NCBI RefSeq assembly: GCF_000744225.1
Contig: NZ_JQLN01000005.1
Coordinates: forward strand, 558,001-622,000
Direction of reading: 5' to 3'
Length of the DNA stretch: 64,000 nt
Origin: Kitasatospora mediocidica KCTC 9733
GTDB lineage: Bacteria; Actinomycetota; Actinomycetes; Streptomycetales; Streptomycetaceae
Shown: in pieces, positions 6,656 to 14,923 of the stretch
Layout of the letters: every line of letters begins with the position of its first letter
Numbering within the stretch: the stretch's first letter is position 1
The notes under the pieces: model-generated
Database searches by the model: none
Told to the model about the DNA's origin: nothing
Seen by the model: the letters and a program-made list of their open reading frames with translations, nothing else
Position numbers and translations under genes: made by a program

Positions 6656-9136
6656 CTGTCCACCACGACTGAACCGACGAAGACCACCTTCCGCGAACTC
6701 GGCATCCTCCCGGAGACCGCCGAGGCACTGGAAGCGGTCGGCATCATCCACCCGTTCCCGATCCAGGAGATGACCCTCCCGGTCGCGATGACCGGGCACG
6801 ACGTCATCGGCCAGGCGAAGACCGGCACCGGCAAGACCCTCGGCTTCGGCCTCCCGCTGATCGAGCGCGTCGTCGTGCGCGCCGACATCGACGCCGGCCG
6901 GGCCACCGAGGCGCAGCTCTCCGAGAGCCCGCAGGCCCTGATCGTCGTCCCCACCCGCGAGCTCTGCACCCAGGTCACCAACGACCTGCAGACCGCGGGC
7001 AAGGTCCGCAACGTGCGGGTCCTGGCCATCTACGGCGGCCGTGCCTACGAGCCGCAGGTCGAGGCGCTGAAGAAGGGCGTCGACATCGTCGTCGGCACCC
7101 CCGGCCGCCTGCTCGACCTGGCCGGGCAGAAGAAGCTCGACCTGTCCCGGGTCAAGGCCCTGGTGCTCGACGAGGCCGACGAGATGCTCGACCTGGGCTT
7201 CCTGCCCGACGTCGAGAAGATCCTCACCATGCTGCCCGCCAAGCGGCAGACCCTGCTCTTCTCGGCCACCATGCCGGGCCAGGTGATCAGCCTCGCCCGC
7301 CGTTACATGAGCCAGCCGACCCACATCCGGGCCGCCGCGCCGGACGACACCGGCCACACCGTGGCCTCGGTCAAGCAGCACATCTTCCGGGCGCACTCGC
7401 TCGACAAGGTGGAGATGGTCTCGCGGATCCTGCAGTCCGAGGGCCGCGGCCTGGCGATGATCTTCTGCCGCACCAAGCGCACCGCCGCCGACGTCTCCGA
7501 CCAGCTCACCCAGCGCGGCTTCGCGGCCGGCGCGGTGCACGGCGACCTCGGTCAGGGCGCCCGCGAGCAGGCCCTGCGGGCCTTCCGGGCCGGCAAGGTC
7601 GACGTGCTGGTCTGCACCGACGTGGCAGCCCGTGGCATCGACGTCGAGGGCGTCACGCACGTCATGAACTACCAGTGCCCCGAGGACGAGAAGACCTACC
7701 TCCACCGGATCGGCCGCACCGGCCGGGCCGGCGCGTCCGGCACCGCCGTGACGCTGGTGGACTGGGACGACATCCCGCGCTGGGCCCTGATCAACAAGGC
7801 GCTGGAGCTCGGTTTCGGCGAGCCGGAGGAGACCTACTCGACCTCCCCGCACCTCTACGAGCTGCTGAACATCGCGCCCGGGACGACCGGCGTGCTGCCG
7901 CGCTCCGAGCGCACCCGGGCCGGCCTCGGCGCGGAGGCGGTCGAGGACCTCGGCGAGACCGGCGGACGTGGCTCGCGCTCCGGCGCACGCGGCGCCGAGC
8001 GGGGCGGCGAGCGCGGCAGTGACCGTGCGCGCGGCGGGCGGGCCGGGGCCGAGCGCCCCGCCGGCCGACGCGGCGCTCCGGCCGCCGAGGCGGTCGAGAC
8101 GGTCGTCGAGGAGCGCGCACCGCGCGAGCCGCGCTCCCGTCGCCGTACCCGCGGCGGCGCGAACGGGGCGGACGCTGCGGTGGCGGTCCAGACGGGCGCG
8201 CCCGTCAGCGCCGTGACCGACGCTCCGGCGGGTGGCGAGGGCGAGAGCGCACCGCGCCGTCGCCGTCGTCGGCCGCGCAGCGGCGGTGCGGGTGGCGAGG
8301 GCGCCGCAGTCGTGGCGAGCCCGGTCGAGAACACCGCTCCGGCGGTGGTCGAGGCGGCTGCCGCCGCTCCGGTCGTCGCCGAGCTGCCGCCGGTGGTCGT
8401 GGTGCCCGCCCAGGCCACCAAGCCGACCTCGAACGGCCCGGTGACCACGCAGCGCAAGCCCGTGCAGCGTGAGCCCCGCAAGATCCCGGACATCACGGCC
8501 GCCTACGTCCCGGCCGCCAAGGCGCCCGCTGCCAAGACCCCGGTGGCCAAGGCTCCGGTGACCAAGGCTCCGGCGGCCAAGGCGCGGGTCGCCAAGGCAC
8601 CGGCCGTCGAGGCGCCGGCCGTCGAGGTCATCGCACCGGTCGTGGTTGAGCCGGTCGTGGTCGCGCCGGTCGTCGTCGAGGCCGTCGAGGCTGCCCCGGC
8701 CGCCACCAAGCCCCGCAAGACCGCCGCCAAGCGGACCACCAAGAAGGCCGCCGCCGCAGTCGCCACCACCGAGGCACCGGCCGACGCACCGGCCGCCGAG
8801 GTCGCCGCGCCGGCCGTCGTCGAGGCCGTCGAGGCTGCCCCGGCCGCCACCAAGCCCCGCAAGACCGCCGCCAAGCGGACCACCAAGAAGGCCGCCGCCG
8901 CGGTCACCACCACCGAGGCACCGGCCGACGCACCGGCCGCCGAGGTCGCCGAGGCGGCTCCCGCCAAGGCACCGCGGGTCCGCAAGACCGCCGCCAAGAA
9001 GACCGCCGCCAAGGCCCCGGTCGAGACGCCCGCCGAGGCGCCCGCCACCGAGGCCGAGGGTGTCGAGGCCCCGCGCCGCCGCACCCGCGCCCGTCGCCCG
9101 GCCACCACGGTCGAGGAAGCCCCGGCGATCGGCTGA
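6656..9136 (+). CDS. DEAD-box ATP-dependent RNA helicase with long disordered tail
   Basis: About 826 residues. All helicase motifs are present: Q motif (HPFPIQ), motif I AKTGTGKT (residues 54-61), Ia PTREL, II DEAD (172-175), III SAT, V TDVAARGID and VI HRIGRTGRAG. The core ends near residue 420. The remaining ~400 residues are disordered: Arg/Gly-rich first, then Lys/Ala/Pro pentad repeats resembling histone H1 or actinobacterial HU tails, then two near-identical 48-residue units. The start is uncertain. CTG 6656 follows GGAAGAGG (6641-6648) and gives the usual N-terminus (STTTEPTKTTFRELGI); no ATG, GTG or TTG lies nearby in frame. It probably unwinds structured RNA in ribosome assembly or decay. 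A 20-bp terminator follows. Confidence 0.9.
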   Translation: MSTTTEPTKTTFRELGILPETAEALEAVGIIHPFPIQEMTLPVAMTGHDVIGQAKTGTGKTLGFGLPLIERVVVRADIDAGRATEAQLSESPQALIVVPTRELCTQVTNDLQTAGKVRNVRVLAIYGGRAYEPQVEALKKGVDIVVGTPGRLLDLAGQKKLDLSRVKALVLDEADEMLDLGFLPDVEKILTMLPAKRQTLLFSATMPGQVISLARRYMSQPTHIRAAAPDDTGHTVASVKQHIFRAHSLDKVEMVSRILQSEGRGLAMIFCRTKRTAADVSDQLTQRGFAAGAVHGDLGQGAREQALRAFRAGKVDVLVCTDVAARGIDVEGVTHVMNYQCPEDEKTYLHRIGRTGRAGASGTAVTLVDWDDIPRWALINKALELGFGEPEETYSTSPHLYELLNIAPGTTGVLPRSERTRAGLGAEAVEDLGETGGRGSRSGARGAERGGERGSDRARGGRAGAERPAGRRGAPAAEAVETVVEERAPREPRSRRRTRGGANGADAAVAVQTGAPVSAVTDAPAGGEGESAPRRRRRRPRSGGAGGEGAAVVASPVENTAPAVVEAAAAAPVVAELPPVVVVPAQATKPTSNGPVTTQRKPVQREPRKIPDITAAYVPAAKAPAAKTPVAKAPVTKAPAAKARVAKAPAVEAPAVEVIAPVVVEPVVVAPVVVEAVEAAPAATKPRKTAAKRTTKKAAAAVATTEAPADAPAAEVAAPAVVEAVEAAPAATKPRKTAAKRTTKKAAAAVTTTEAPADAPAAEVAEAAPAKAPRVRKTAAKKTAAKAPVETPAEAPATEAEGVEAPRRRTRARRPATTVEEAPAIG
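8505..8610 (+). repeat. Lys-Ala-Pro pentad repeats in helicase tail
   Basis: About seven degenerate 15-base units encode variants of A-K-A-P-x (AKAPA, AKTPV, AKAPV, TKAPA, AKARV). The pattern resembles the basic C-terminal tails of histone H1 and of mycobacterial/Streptomyces HU proteins, and suggests nonspecific nucleic acid binding. Confidence 0.7.
8672..8950 (+). repeat. 144-bp tandem duplication inside helicase gene
   Basis: Two units with a 144-base period (8672-8815 and 8816 to about 8950), identical apart from a few substitutions. Each encodes about 48 residues beginning VVEAVEAAPAATKPRK. The near identity at DNA level points to a recent duplication and a length-variable tail. Confidence 0.85.
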
Positions 9137-9152
9137 CAGCCCGACGCACCGC

Positions 9153-9196
9153 CCCGAGGGCCGGCCCGACGCAGCAGCGTCGGGCCGGCCCTCGGG
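9153..9196 (+). terminator. Helicase terminator
   Basis: A 20-base perfect stem (9153-9172 / 9177-9196) with loop AGCA, 17 bases after the helicase stop. Confidence 0.85.
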
Positions 9197-9286
9197 CATG
9201 TCGCCCCCACCTACAGCGGTCCGCCGCCCACCGGACCTCTAGGCTCGGAGGCGGTCCCGTCCCAGCACCCGGAGGAGTTCCCCCCG

Positions 9287-10165
9287 ATGAGCACGCCCCG
9301 CTTTCTCACCCTCCCCGGCTGTGCCCGCGCCGAGCGGCTGACCACCGCGCGCGGCGAGTTCGCCGCGCTGGTCGCCGAGCCGGCCGGTCCGGCGCTCGGC
9401 GTCGCGCTGCTGGTGCCCGGCTTCACCGGCAGCAAGGAGGACTTCATCGCCCTGCTGGAGCCGCTGGCCGCCGCCGGCTACCGGGTGGTCGCCGTTGACC
9501 AGCGCGGCCAGTACGAGAGCGGCGGCCCGGCAGACCCCGCCCCGTACGCGCTCCCGGAGCTCGGCCGGGACGTCCTGGAGCTCACCCGGACGCTGGGCGG
9601 CGACGGCACCCCGGTGCATCTGCTGGGGCACTCCTTCGGGGGTTTCGTGGCCCGCGAGGCGGTTCTCGCCGCCCGACCCGCGCTGCCGTGGGTCTCGCTC
9701 ACCCTGCTCTCCACCGGTCCCGGCCCGATCGATCCCGCCGAGGCCGCCAAGACGAAGCTGCTGATGGACGCCCTCGGCTCGATGGACATGCAGTCGATCT
9801 GGGAGGTCATGCAGGCCATGGCCGAGGAGGACGACGCCCCGGCCGAGGCGCTCGCCCCGGAGGTCGCCGAGTTCCTGCACCGGCGCTGGCTGGCCAATGT
9901 CCCCGCGGCGCTGATCGCGATGGGTGAGCGGCTGCTCGGTGAGCCCGACCGGACCGACCAGCTGGCCGCGACGGCGCTGCCGATGCTCGCCGTCTCCGGG
10001 GTGCGGGACTACGCCTGGCCGGTCGAGGAGCAGGCCGCCACCGCCGAGCGGCTGGGCGCCCGCTACCTCAGGGTGGACGGCGCCGGCCACTCCCCCAACG
10101 CCGAGGAGCCCGCCGCGACGGCCGCCGCCCTGGTCGCGTTCTGGTCGTCGGTCGCGGCCGGCTGA
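9287..10165 (+). CDS. Alpha/beta hydrolase
   Basis: A 292-residue hydrolase-fold protein. Visible elements are the oxyanion region VPGFTGSKEDF, nucleophile elbow GHSFGG, a catalytic Asp in SGVRDYAWP and a catalytic His in GAGHSPNAEEP. ATG 9287 follows CGGAGGAG. The substrate is unknown. It stands alone between the helicase terminator and a 345-base intergenic region. It is only distantly similar to the hydrolase at 2706-3686. Confidence 0.87.
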   Translation: MSTPRFLTLPGCARAERLTTARGEFAALVAEPAGPALGVALLVPGFTGSKEDFIALLEPLAAAGYRVVAVDQRGQYESGGPADPAPYALPELGRDVLELTRTLGGDGTPVHLLGHSFGGFVAREAVLAARPALPWVSLTLLSTGPGPIDPAEAAKTKLLMDALGSMDMQSIWEVMQAMAEEDDAPAEALAPEVAEFLHRRWLANVPAALIAMGERLLGEPDRTDQLAATALPMLAVSGVRDYAWPVEEQAATAERLGARYLRVDGAGHSPNAEEPAATAAALVAFWSSVAAG

Positions 10166-10510
10166 CCGGCTCCCCCCACCCGCTCCCCGCTCCGCTCTCG
10201 CGGCAGAACTCCCGAGGACGCCCGGGCGACATCCGGGCAAAAAATCGTTAGCTCGGGTAATATTTGATTCAGACCGGGAATGAACGACCCCACGAGCGCG
10301 GTTCAACCCCGAGAGCGCCAAGGAAACCAGGACTTCACGGGCGGGCAACCGCAGGGAATCAGCCCGGCGCCACGCTGGTGATCGAGGGCCCGTGGCCCCG
10401 CGCCTCGGCCGCAGGGGGGAACCGTGACACAGACAGCCGTACCGGGACCGGTACAGACGAGCAGCACCCCACAGCCTCAGCAGCGTCTGAGGCCAGGAAG
10501 GGAGACGCCC
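10166..10510 (+). promoter_or_regulatory. Intergenic region with AT-rich promoter-like patch
   Basis: Most of this 345-base stretch is GC-rich, but 10240-10275 is clearly AT-rich and includes TAATAT (10258-10263), a good -10 match. Ten to fifteen bases downstream, ATG 10280 opens a 33-codon reading frame (see 10280-10381). A second possible start, GTG 10424 after AGGGGGGA, would extend the small protein at 10511. Confidence 0.45.
10280..10381 (+). CDS. Possible leader/small ORF (33 aa)
   Basis: ATG 10280 to TGA 10381 would encode a hydrophilic 33-residue peptide rich in Gln, Gly and Pro (starts MNDPTSAVQP). It begins about 15 bases downstream of the TAATAT box, so it could be read from a near-leaderless transcript. 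There is no clear ribosome binding site and I recognise no homologue. It may equally be chance. Confidence 0.2.
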   Translation: MNDPTSAVQPRERQGNQDFTGGQPQGISPAPRW

Positions 10511-10657
10511 ATGCGTTTCGAGATCCACCGACTGGACCACCACCAGGACTCCGCGAACGGCCGGCTGATCGCCGACGCGGAGACCGTCCGCGCACTCGTG
10601 GAGGCCGCCGCCCGCACCGGCGAGCGCCTCTACATCCGCCCGTGTCCCACCGCCTGA
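10511..10657 (+). CDS. Conserved small protein (48 aa)
   Basis: A short protein (starts MRFEIHRLDH, ends RLYIRP plus four residues) of a type I recall as conserved in Streptomyces: a beta-strand, a variable loop, then a helix and a terminal strand. ATG 10511 is preceded by GGAAGGGAG. The same frame extends upstream to GTG 10424 with a strong AGGGGGGA site, which would give 77 residues; I prefer the shorter form because the extra 29 residues are Gln/Pro/Thr-rich linker. The function is unknown. Confidence 0.65.
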   Translation: MRFEIHRLDHHQDSANGRLIADAETVRALVEAAARTGERLYIRPCPTA

Positions 10658-10708
10658 CGGCCCGCCGGGCCGCGCACTGCGGCCGCCGCGACCACCGCGG
10701 CGGCACCT

Positions 10709-10744
10709 GACGCCCCGTCGCCGACCCTTCGGCGACGGGGCGTC
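10709..10744 (+). terminator. Hairpin terminator after small gene
   Basis: A 16-base perfect stem (10709-10724 / 10729-10744) with loop CCCT. Confidence 0.8.
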
Positions 10745-10897
10745 GGCATGTCCGGCGCGCCCCCGCCGACGTTTGCCGTCGACCCGGGCGGGACATCCCC
10801 TAGCCGGGGCCACCGCCGCCGCCCGGCCCTGCCGGCGGCACCCGACGCACTCCGAACGGGTGATCGTCCTTGACGCGGCGCTCCGGAGGGAGGAGCG

Positions 10898-11545
10898 TTG
10901 TCGGCTATGAGGGGCGAGCCAAGTTGTCCGAGGTGCGCCGGTCGGGTGCGTGCCCCCGGTCTCTTCTCCGACACCTGGCAGTGCGATCGGCACGGGGCCG
11001 TCCATCCGATGCAGCCGGTGCTGCCGCCGAGCGTCGAGGCGCTGGCCGTCGCGGTCGCCCGCTCCCAGGTGCCGGTCTGGCTCCCCTGGCCGCTGCCGGT
11101 CAGCTGGCTCTACACCGGGATCGCGCACGTGGGCGACGACGTCTCGGGTGCCCGTGCCACCGCGGTGGCCTGCTCGGGCCCGGCGCCGCTGGGCGGCTTC
11201 GGGGAGCTGATCCTGGTCGCCGAGGAGCTCGGCGTGGGCCTGGGCGCGCGGTACGCGGGCCTTCCCGGCCCCGACCCCGGCGATGCGATCTCACTGCACA
11301 AGCCCGCCGACACCAAGCTGCTGGCCGCCGGCCGCCCGACCGCGATGTGGCACGTCGCCAGCGCCCCGGACGACCGTGCGGTCTTCGTCGGCGAGGCACT
11401 GGGCCTCTGGCTCTGGGCGATCGCCTGGCCCGAGCAGTCCGCGCTGCTGATGTACGACGAGCTGGTCCTCACCGACCTGCGGGACGCCGGCGCCGAGCTG
11501 GAGCTGCTGCCCTGCGGGGCCCTCTCCCCGCGTCTGCTGGGCTGA
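10898..11545 (+). CDS. DUF6758-type conserved protein with N-terminal CxxC
   Basis: A 215-residue protein conserved in Streptomyces and probably of the DUF6758 family. The N-terminus carries C-P-R-C and a later Cys/His (WQCDRHG), suggesting a small zinc-ribbon-like motif. The body is a soluble alpha/beta domain with a Trp-rich stretch (LGLWLWAIAWPEQ). The start is TTG 10898 (GGAGG at 10885-10889) or ATG 10907; both are in frame. The PHP phosphoesterase follows by 51 bases, so the two may be cotranscribed. The function is unknown. Confidence 0.75.
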   Translation: MSAMRGEPSCPRCAGRVRAPGLFSDTWQCDRHGAVHPMQPVLPPSVEALAVAVARSQVPVWLPWPLPVSWLYTGIAHVGDDVSGARATAVACSGPAPLGGFGELILVAEELGVGLGARYAGLPGPDPGDAISLHKPADTKLLAAGRPTAMWHVASAPDDRAVFVGEALGLWLWAIAWPEQSALLMYDELVLTDLRDAGAELELLPCGALSPRLLG

Positions 11546-11596
11546 CTATCCTGGGCTCCTGCCCGACGCCCGTCCAGGAGCCAGGAGTCCAGCACC

Positions 11597-12481
11597 GTGC
11601 GCATCGACCTGCACGCCCACAGCAACGCATCCGACGGCACCGACAGCCCGGCCGAGCTGGTGGCGGCGGCGGTCGCGGCCGGGCTCGACGTCGTCGCGCT
11701 GACCGACCACGACACCGTCGCGGGCCACGCCGAAGCAGCGGCCGCCGTCCGCGATCTGCCCGAGGGCAGCTCGCTCACCCTGCTGCCCGGCGCCGAACTG
11801 TCCTGCCGGGTCGAGGGCATCAGCATGCACCTGCTGGCCTACCTCTTCGATCCGGCCGAGCCGGCCTTCGCCGCCGAGCGCGAGCTGGTGCGCACCGACC
11901 GCTTCCGGCGCGGCCGGGCCGTGGTGGAGCGCTGCCGGGAGCTCGGCGCGCCGATCAGCTGGGAGCAGGTGGAACGGATCGCGGGAGGCGGCTCGGTGGG
12001 TCGTCCGCACATCGCCAGCGCGCTGGTCGAGGCCGGCGTGGTGGCCACCGTCTCGGACGCGTTCACGGCCGACTGGCTGGCCAACGGCGGCCGGGCGGAC
12101 GTGCCCAAGCACGAGACCGACCCGGCCGAGGCGGTCCGGCTGGTCCGGGCGGCCGGCGGCGTGCCGGTCTTCGCGCACCCGGGGGCGGTCAAGCGCGGCC
12201 GTACCGTCTCCGACCAGGTGATCGCCGACCTGGCGGCGGCCGGCCTCGGCGGCCTGGAGGTGGACCACATGGACCACGACGACCAGGCCAAGGCTCATCT
12301 GCGCGGCCTGGCAGCGGAGTTGGGCCTGTTCACCACCGGCGCCAGCGACTACCACGGCTCCCGCAAGACGGTCGGTCTGGGCGACCACACCACCGACCCG
12401 GCCGTCTACGAGCAGTTGCTGGCGCAGGCGACCGGCATGCGGCCCATCAGTGCGCTCCGGAGTGCGTCAAAGGTGTCCTAA
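11597..12481 (+). CDS. PHP-domain phosphoesterase
   Basis: A 294-residue PHP (polymerase and histidinol phosphatase) domain protein with all metal-binding motifs: DLHAHSNASDG, LTDHDT, FAHPGAV and GASDYHG. Its size and motif order match the YciV/RNase AM type, which cleaves 3',5'-nucleoside bisphosphates and trims short RNA 5' ends; I infer that activity from family only. GTG 11597 is the start. MarC begins 17 bases after the stop, which suggests one transcript. Confidence 0.88.
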   Translation: MRIDLHAHSNASDGTDSPAELVAAAVAAGLDVVALTDHDTVAGHAEAAAAVRDLPEGSSLTLLPGAELSCRVEGISMHLLAYLFDPAEPAFAAERELVRTDRFRRGRAVVERCRELGAPISWEQVERIAGGGSVGRPHIASALVEAGVVATVSDAFTADWLANGGRADVPKHETDPAEAVRLVRAAGGVPVFAHPGAVKRGRTVSDQVIADLAAAGLGGLEVDHMDHDDQAKAHLRGLAAELGLFTTGASDYHGSRKTVGLGDHTTDPAVYEQLLAQATGMRPISALRSASKVS

Positions 12482-12497
12482 CCGGACAATTCGACGC

Positions 12498-13112
12498 ATG
12501 GGCTTCTTCGACGCGACGACGTTCGGGTCGCTCTTCGTCACGCTCTTCGTGATCATGGATCCGCCGGGCACCATCCCGATCTTCCTCGCGCTGACCTCCG
12601 GCCGGGCACACAAGGTGCAGCGCCGGATGGCCTGGCAGGCCGCGGCGGTGGCGCTCGGCGTGATCACCACCTTCGGCCTCTTCGGCCAGCAGATCCTGGA
12701 CTACCTGCACGTCTCCATCCCGGCCCTACAGGTCTCGGGTGGCATCCTGCTGCTGCTGATCGCGCTCGACCTGCTCACCGGCAAGATCGAGGAACCCACC
12801 CAGACCAAGGACGTCAACGTCGCCCTGGTGCCGCTCGGCACACCGCTGCTGGCCGGGCCGGGTGCGATCGTCGCGGTCATCCTGGCGGTGCAGAAGGCCG
12901 ACACCGGGGCGCAGGAGTTCGCGGTCTGGACGGCGATCGTGGTGATGCACGTGGTGATGTGGCTGACCATGCGGTTCTCGCTGGTGATCATCCGGATCAT
13001 CAAGGAGGGCGGCGTGGTGCTGATCACCCGGCTCTCCGGGCTGCTGCTCTCGGCGATCGCCGTCCAGCTGGTGGCCAGCGGGGTGTACGGCTTCGTGCAC
13101 GACTACAAGTAG
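12498..13112 (+). CDS. MarC family integral membrane protein
   Basis: 204 residues with six hydrophobic spans and the MarC family core (FVIMDPPGTIPIFLALT near the N-terminus, LVPLGTPLLAGPGAI in the middle). The family was named from E. coli MarC but is not required for multidrug resistance there; transport of a small solute is assumed, not shown. ATG 12498 is the first family-like start; the upstream in-frame extension overlaps the PHP gene. Confidence 0.88.
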   Translation: MGFFDATTFGSLFVTLFVIMDPPGTIPIFLALTSGRAHKVQRRMAWQAAAVALGVITTFGLFGQQILDYLHVSIPALQVSGGILLLLIALDLLTGKIEEPTQTKDVNVALVPLGTPLLAGPGAIVAVILAVQKADTGAQEFAVWTAIVVMHVVMWLTMRFSLVIIRIIKEGGVVLITRLSGLLLSAIAVQLVASGVYGFVHDYK

Positions 13113-13149
13113 CGCGACTACGGGCAGCGCGGGCGCCGGCAGCGCGGGT

Positions 13150-13794
13150 TCAGTCCAGCGGGACGCCGCGGCGCTGCGGGTCGCGCAGGTCCGTTCCGTG
13201 CTTCAGCCAGCGCTCCTCCAGCGCGCCCGCCCCCTGGACGCGCTTGTGCGCCGCCTCGTTCGGGGTCATCGGGAGCAGCGGCAGGAAACGCACCGGATCG
13301 GCCGGTTCCTCCAGTTCCAGATCCTCGACCAGCCCGCCGGGCTCGGCGGCCAGCACCGAGGTGAACGGCGCGCCCTCCCACAGCGGGGCGCCCAGGTCCA
13401 GCGAGGTCCCCGGCGCCACCACCAGGCCCTCGACCTGCGGGGTCGCCGCGAAGGTCGCCAGCGTGCGGAGCACGTCGTCTCGCCCGCCGCGGACGGTGAG
13501 CAGCAGCTCGACGCGCGGGCCGCGCACCGGGTCGACCACGGCTGACGTCGGGTCGGCCATCGGCGCGGCGGACATGCCGAGCGTCGCGTACCGGACCAGC
13601 CCCTGGGCGTCCGGTCCGAACCGCAGCACCTCGATCCGCTCGGCGCCGAGGAAGGTGACCCCGGCCCGGCCGCTGGGCTCGCCGAAGGTGCTGATCAGCC
13701 GGGCCTCGACCGCGCTCAGCACGTCGAGGGAGGTCGGGCCCTGGGGACCGTGCGGCTGCGAGGGGTCACCGAACAGCGGGAAGTCGTGCGCCAT
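13150..13794 (-). CDS. Suppressor of fused (SUFU) domain protein
   Basis: A 214-residue protein matching bacterial SUFU-like proteins. It has FGEPSGRAGVTFLG near residue 38, RVELLLTVRGGRDD near 93, and the late segment FLPLLPMTPNEAAHK typical of the family. In bacteria these are often immunity-like or of unknown function; none of the adjacent genes looks like a polymorphic toxin, so I assign no role. It is convergent with marC and is followed upstream by a DMT exporter on the same strand. Confidence 0.8.
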   Translation of the reverse strand: MAHDFPLFGDPSQPHGPQGPTSLDVLSAVEARLISTFGEPSGRAGVTFLGAERIEVLRFGPDAQGLVRYATLGMSAAPMADPTSAVVDPVRGPRVELLLTVRGGRDDVLRTLATFAATPQVEGLVVAPGTSLDLGAPLWEGAPFTSVLAAEPGGLVEDLELEEPADPVRFLPLLPMTPNEAAHKRVQGAGALEERWLKHGTDLRDPQRRGVPLD

Positions 13795-13857
13795 GCCGCG
13801 AGCGTACCGGGCGGCCCGGCGGCCGCGAGCGGCCGGGACGCCCCACCGGGCGGGCGG

Positions 13858-14799
13858 TCAGCGACGGCCGCCGCGGGCCACCAGGACCAGGCCCAGCAGG
13901 ATCAGCCCGAGCGCCGGGTACGCCCAGACCGACGGCAGCTGGCGCAGCCAGACGGCGGCGATCAGCGCGGCGCCCGGTGTCTCCAGCAGGATCGCGGTCG
14001 AGGTGACGGACGGGCCCAGGGTGCGCACCACCCGGTTGCTCAACGAGTGGCCGAGCAGCTGGGCGGCCACCATGAGCAGGGCGATCTGCCCCCATACTCC
14101 GGCGGACCAACCGGACAGCGAGGTCCCGGTGGCCAGGCAGATCACCAGCAGCACGACGGAGGTGGTGGTGTAGCAGACCACCGTGTACGCGGTGGTGCTG
14201 ACGGTCCTGCGGACCTCGGCACCGAGCAGCAGGTAGCCGGCGGCGGCCAGCCCGGCGCCCAGTGCCAGCGCGTCGCCGGCCAGCGCCCTCGGCGCGAGCG
14301 TGAGGTCGACGCCGGTGAGCACCAGCACGCCGGCGAAGGCCACGCAGGTGCCGATCCAGACCGCCCGCGGCGCCCGCCGGCCGAAGAGGCGCATCAGCAG
14401 GATGGTCCACAGCGGTGTGGTGGTGACCAGCGCGGTCGCCGAGGCCACCGAGGTCATCCGCAGGCTCGGCATCCAGAGCGCGAAGTGCAGGGCCAGCAGC
14501 GTGCCCGCGCCGATCGCCAGCAGCAGCGCCCGGCGGCCGATCGTGCGCAGTTCGGCGCGATGCCGCAGCAGGGCGTAGGGACCCAGCACGCCGACCGACA
14601 TGACGTTGCGCCACAGGGCGATGGCCAGCGCCGGCGCCGCCGTGGCGGTGATCAGCGGAGCGGAGAGCGAGATGCCGCCGATGGAGACCGCGAGGAGCAG
14701 CAGATCCGCCTTCGGCAGCTGCGGGGCGGCCTCGGGGAAGGCGACGGTGGCGGCCGCGGAAGCGGCGCCGGTGCCGGCGGGCACGACGGTGTCGGGCAC
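13858..14799 (-). CDS. EamA/DMT superfamily transporter
   Basis: 313 residues with about ten transmembrane spans in two EamA repeats, the usual architecture of drug/metabolite exporters. GTG 14799 (VPDTVVPAG) is chosen because GAGGAG lies four bases upstream; the longer frame to 14877 has no such site. The C-terminus is short and basic. The substrate is unknown. The SUFU gene lies 63 bases downstream on the same strand. Confidence 0.85.
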   Translation of the reverse strand: MPDTVVPAGTGAASAAATVAFPEAAPQLPKADLLLLAVSIGGISLSAPLITATAAPALAIALWRNVMSVGVLGPYALLRHRAELRTIGRRALLLAIGAGTLLALHFALWMPSLRMTSVASATALVTTTPLWTILLMRLFGRRAPRAVWIGTCVAFAGVLVLTGVDLTLAPRALAGDALALGAGLAAAGYLLLGAEVRRTVSTTAYTVVCYTTTSVVLLVICLATGTSLSGWSAGVWGQIALLMVAAQLLGHSLSNRVVRTLGPSVTSTAILLETPGAALIAAVWLRQLPSVWAYPALGLILLGLVLVARGGRR

Positions 14800-14923
14800 G
14801 GCGCTCCTCGGGGCTGGGCAGGACAGGGGAGTACCACGGTAAGGCCCATGGCACCCAATGGGCACTGTCGCCCGCATGGCGGGACAGCCGCCCGCTCAGC
14901 CCGTCTGACGCAACCCCGGCGCG

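Noticed and set aside
6386-9199. Long minus-strand frame opposite the helicase
   Set aside because: Gly/Asp/Arg-rich antisense of the repeat tail; the helicase motifs on the plus strand are complete.
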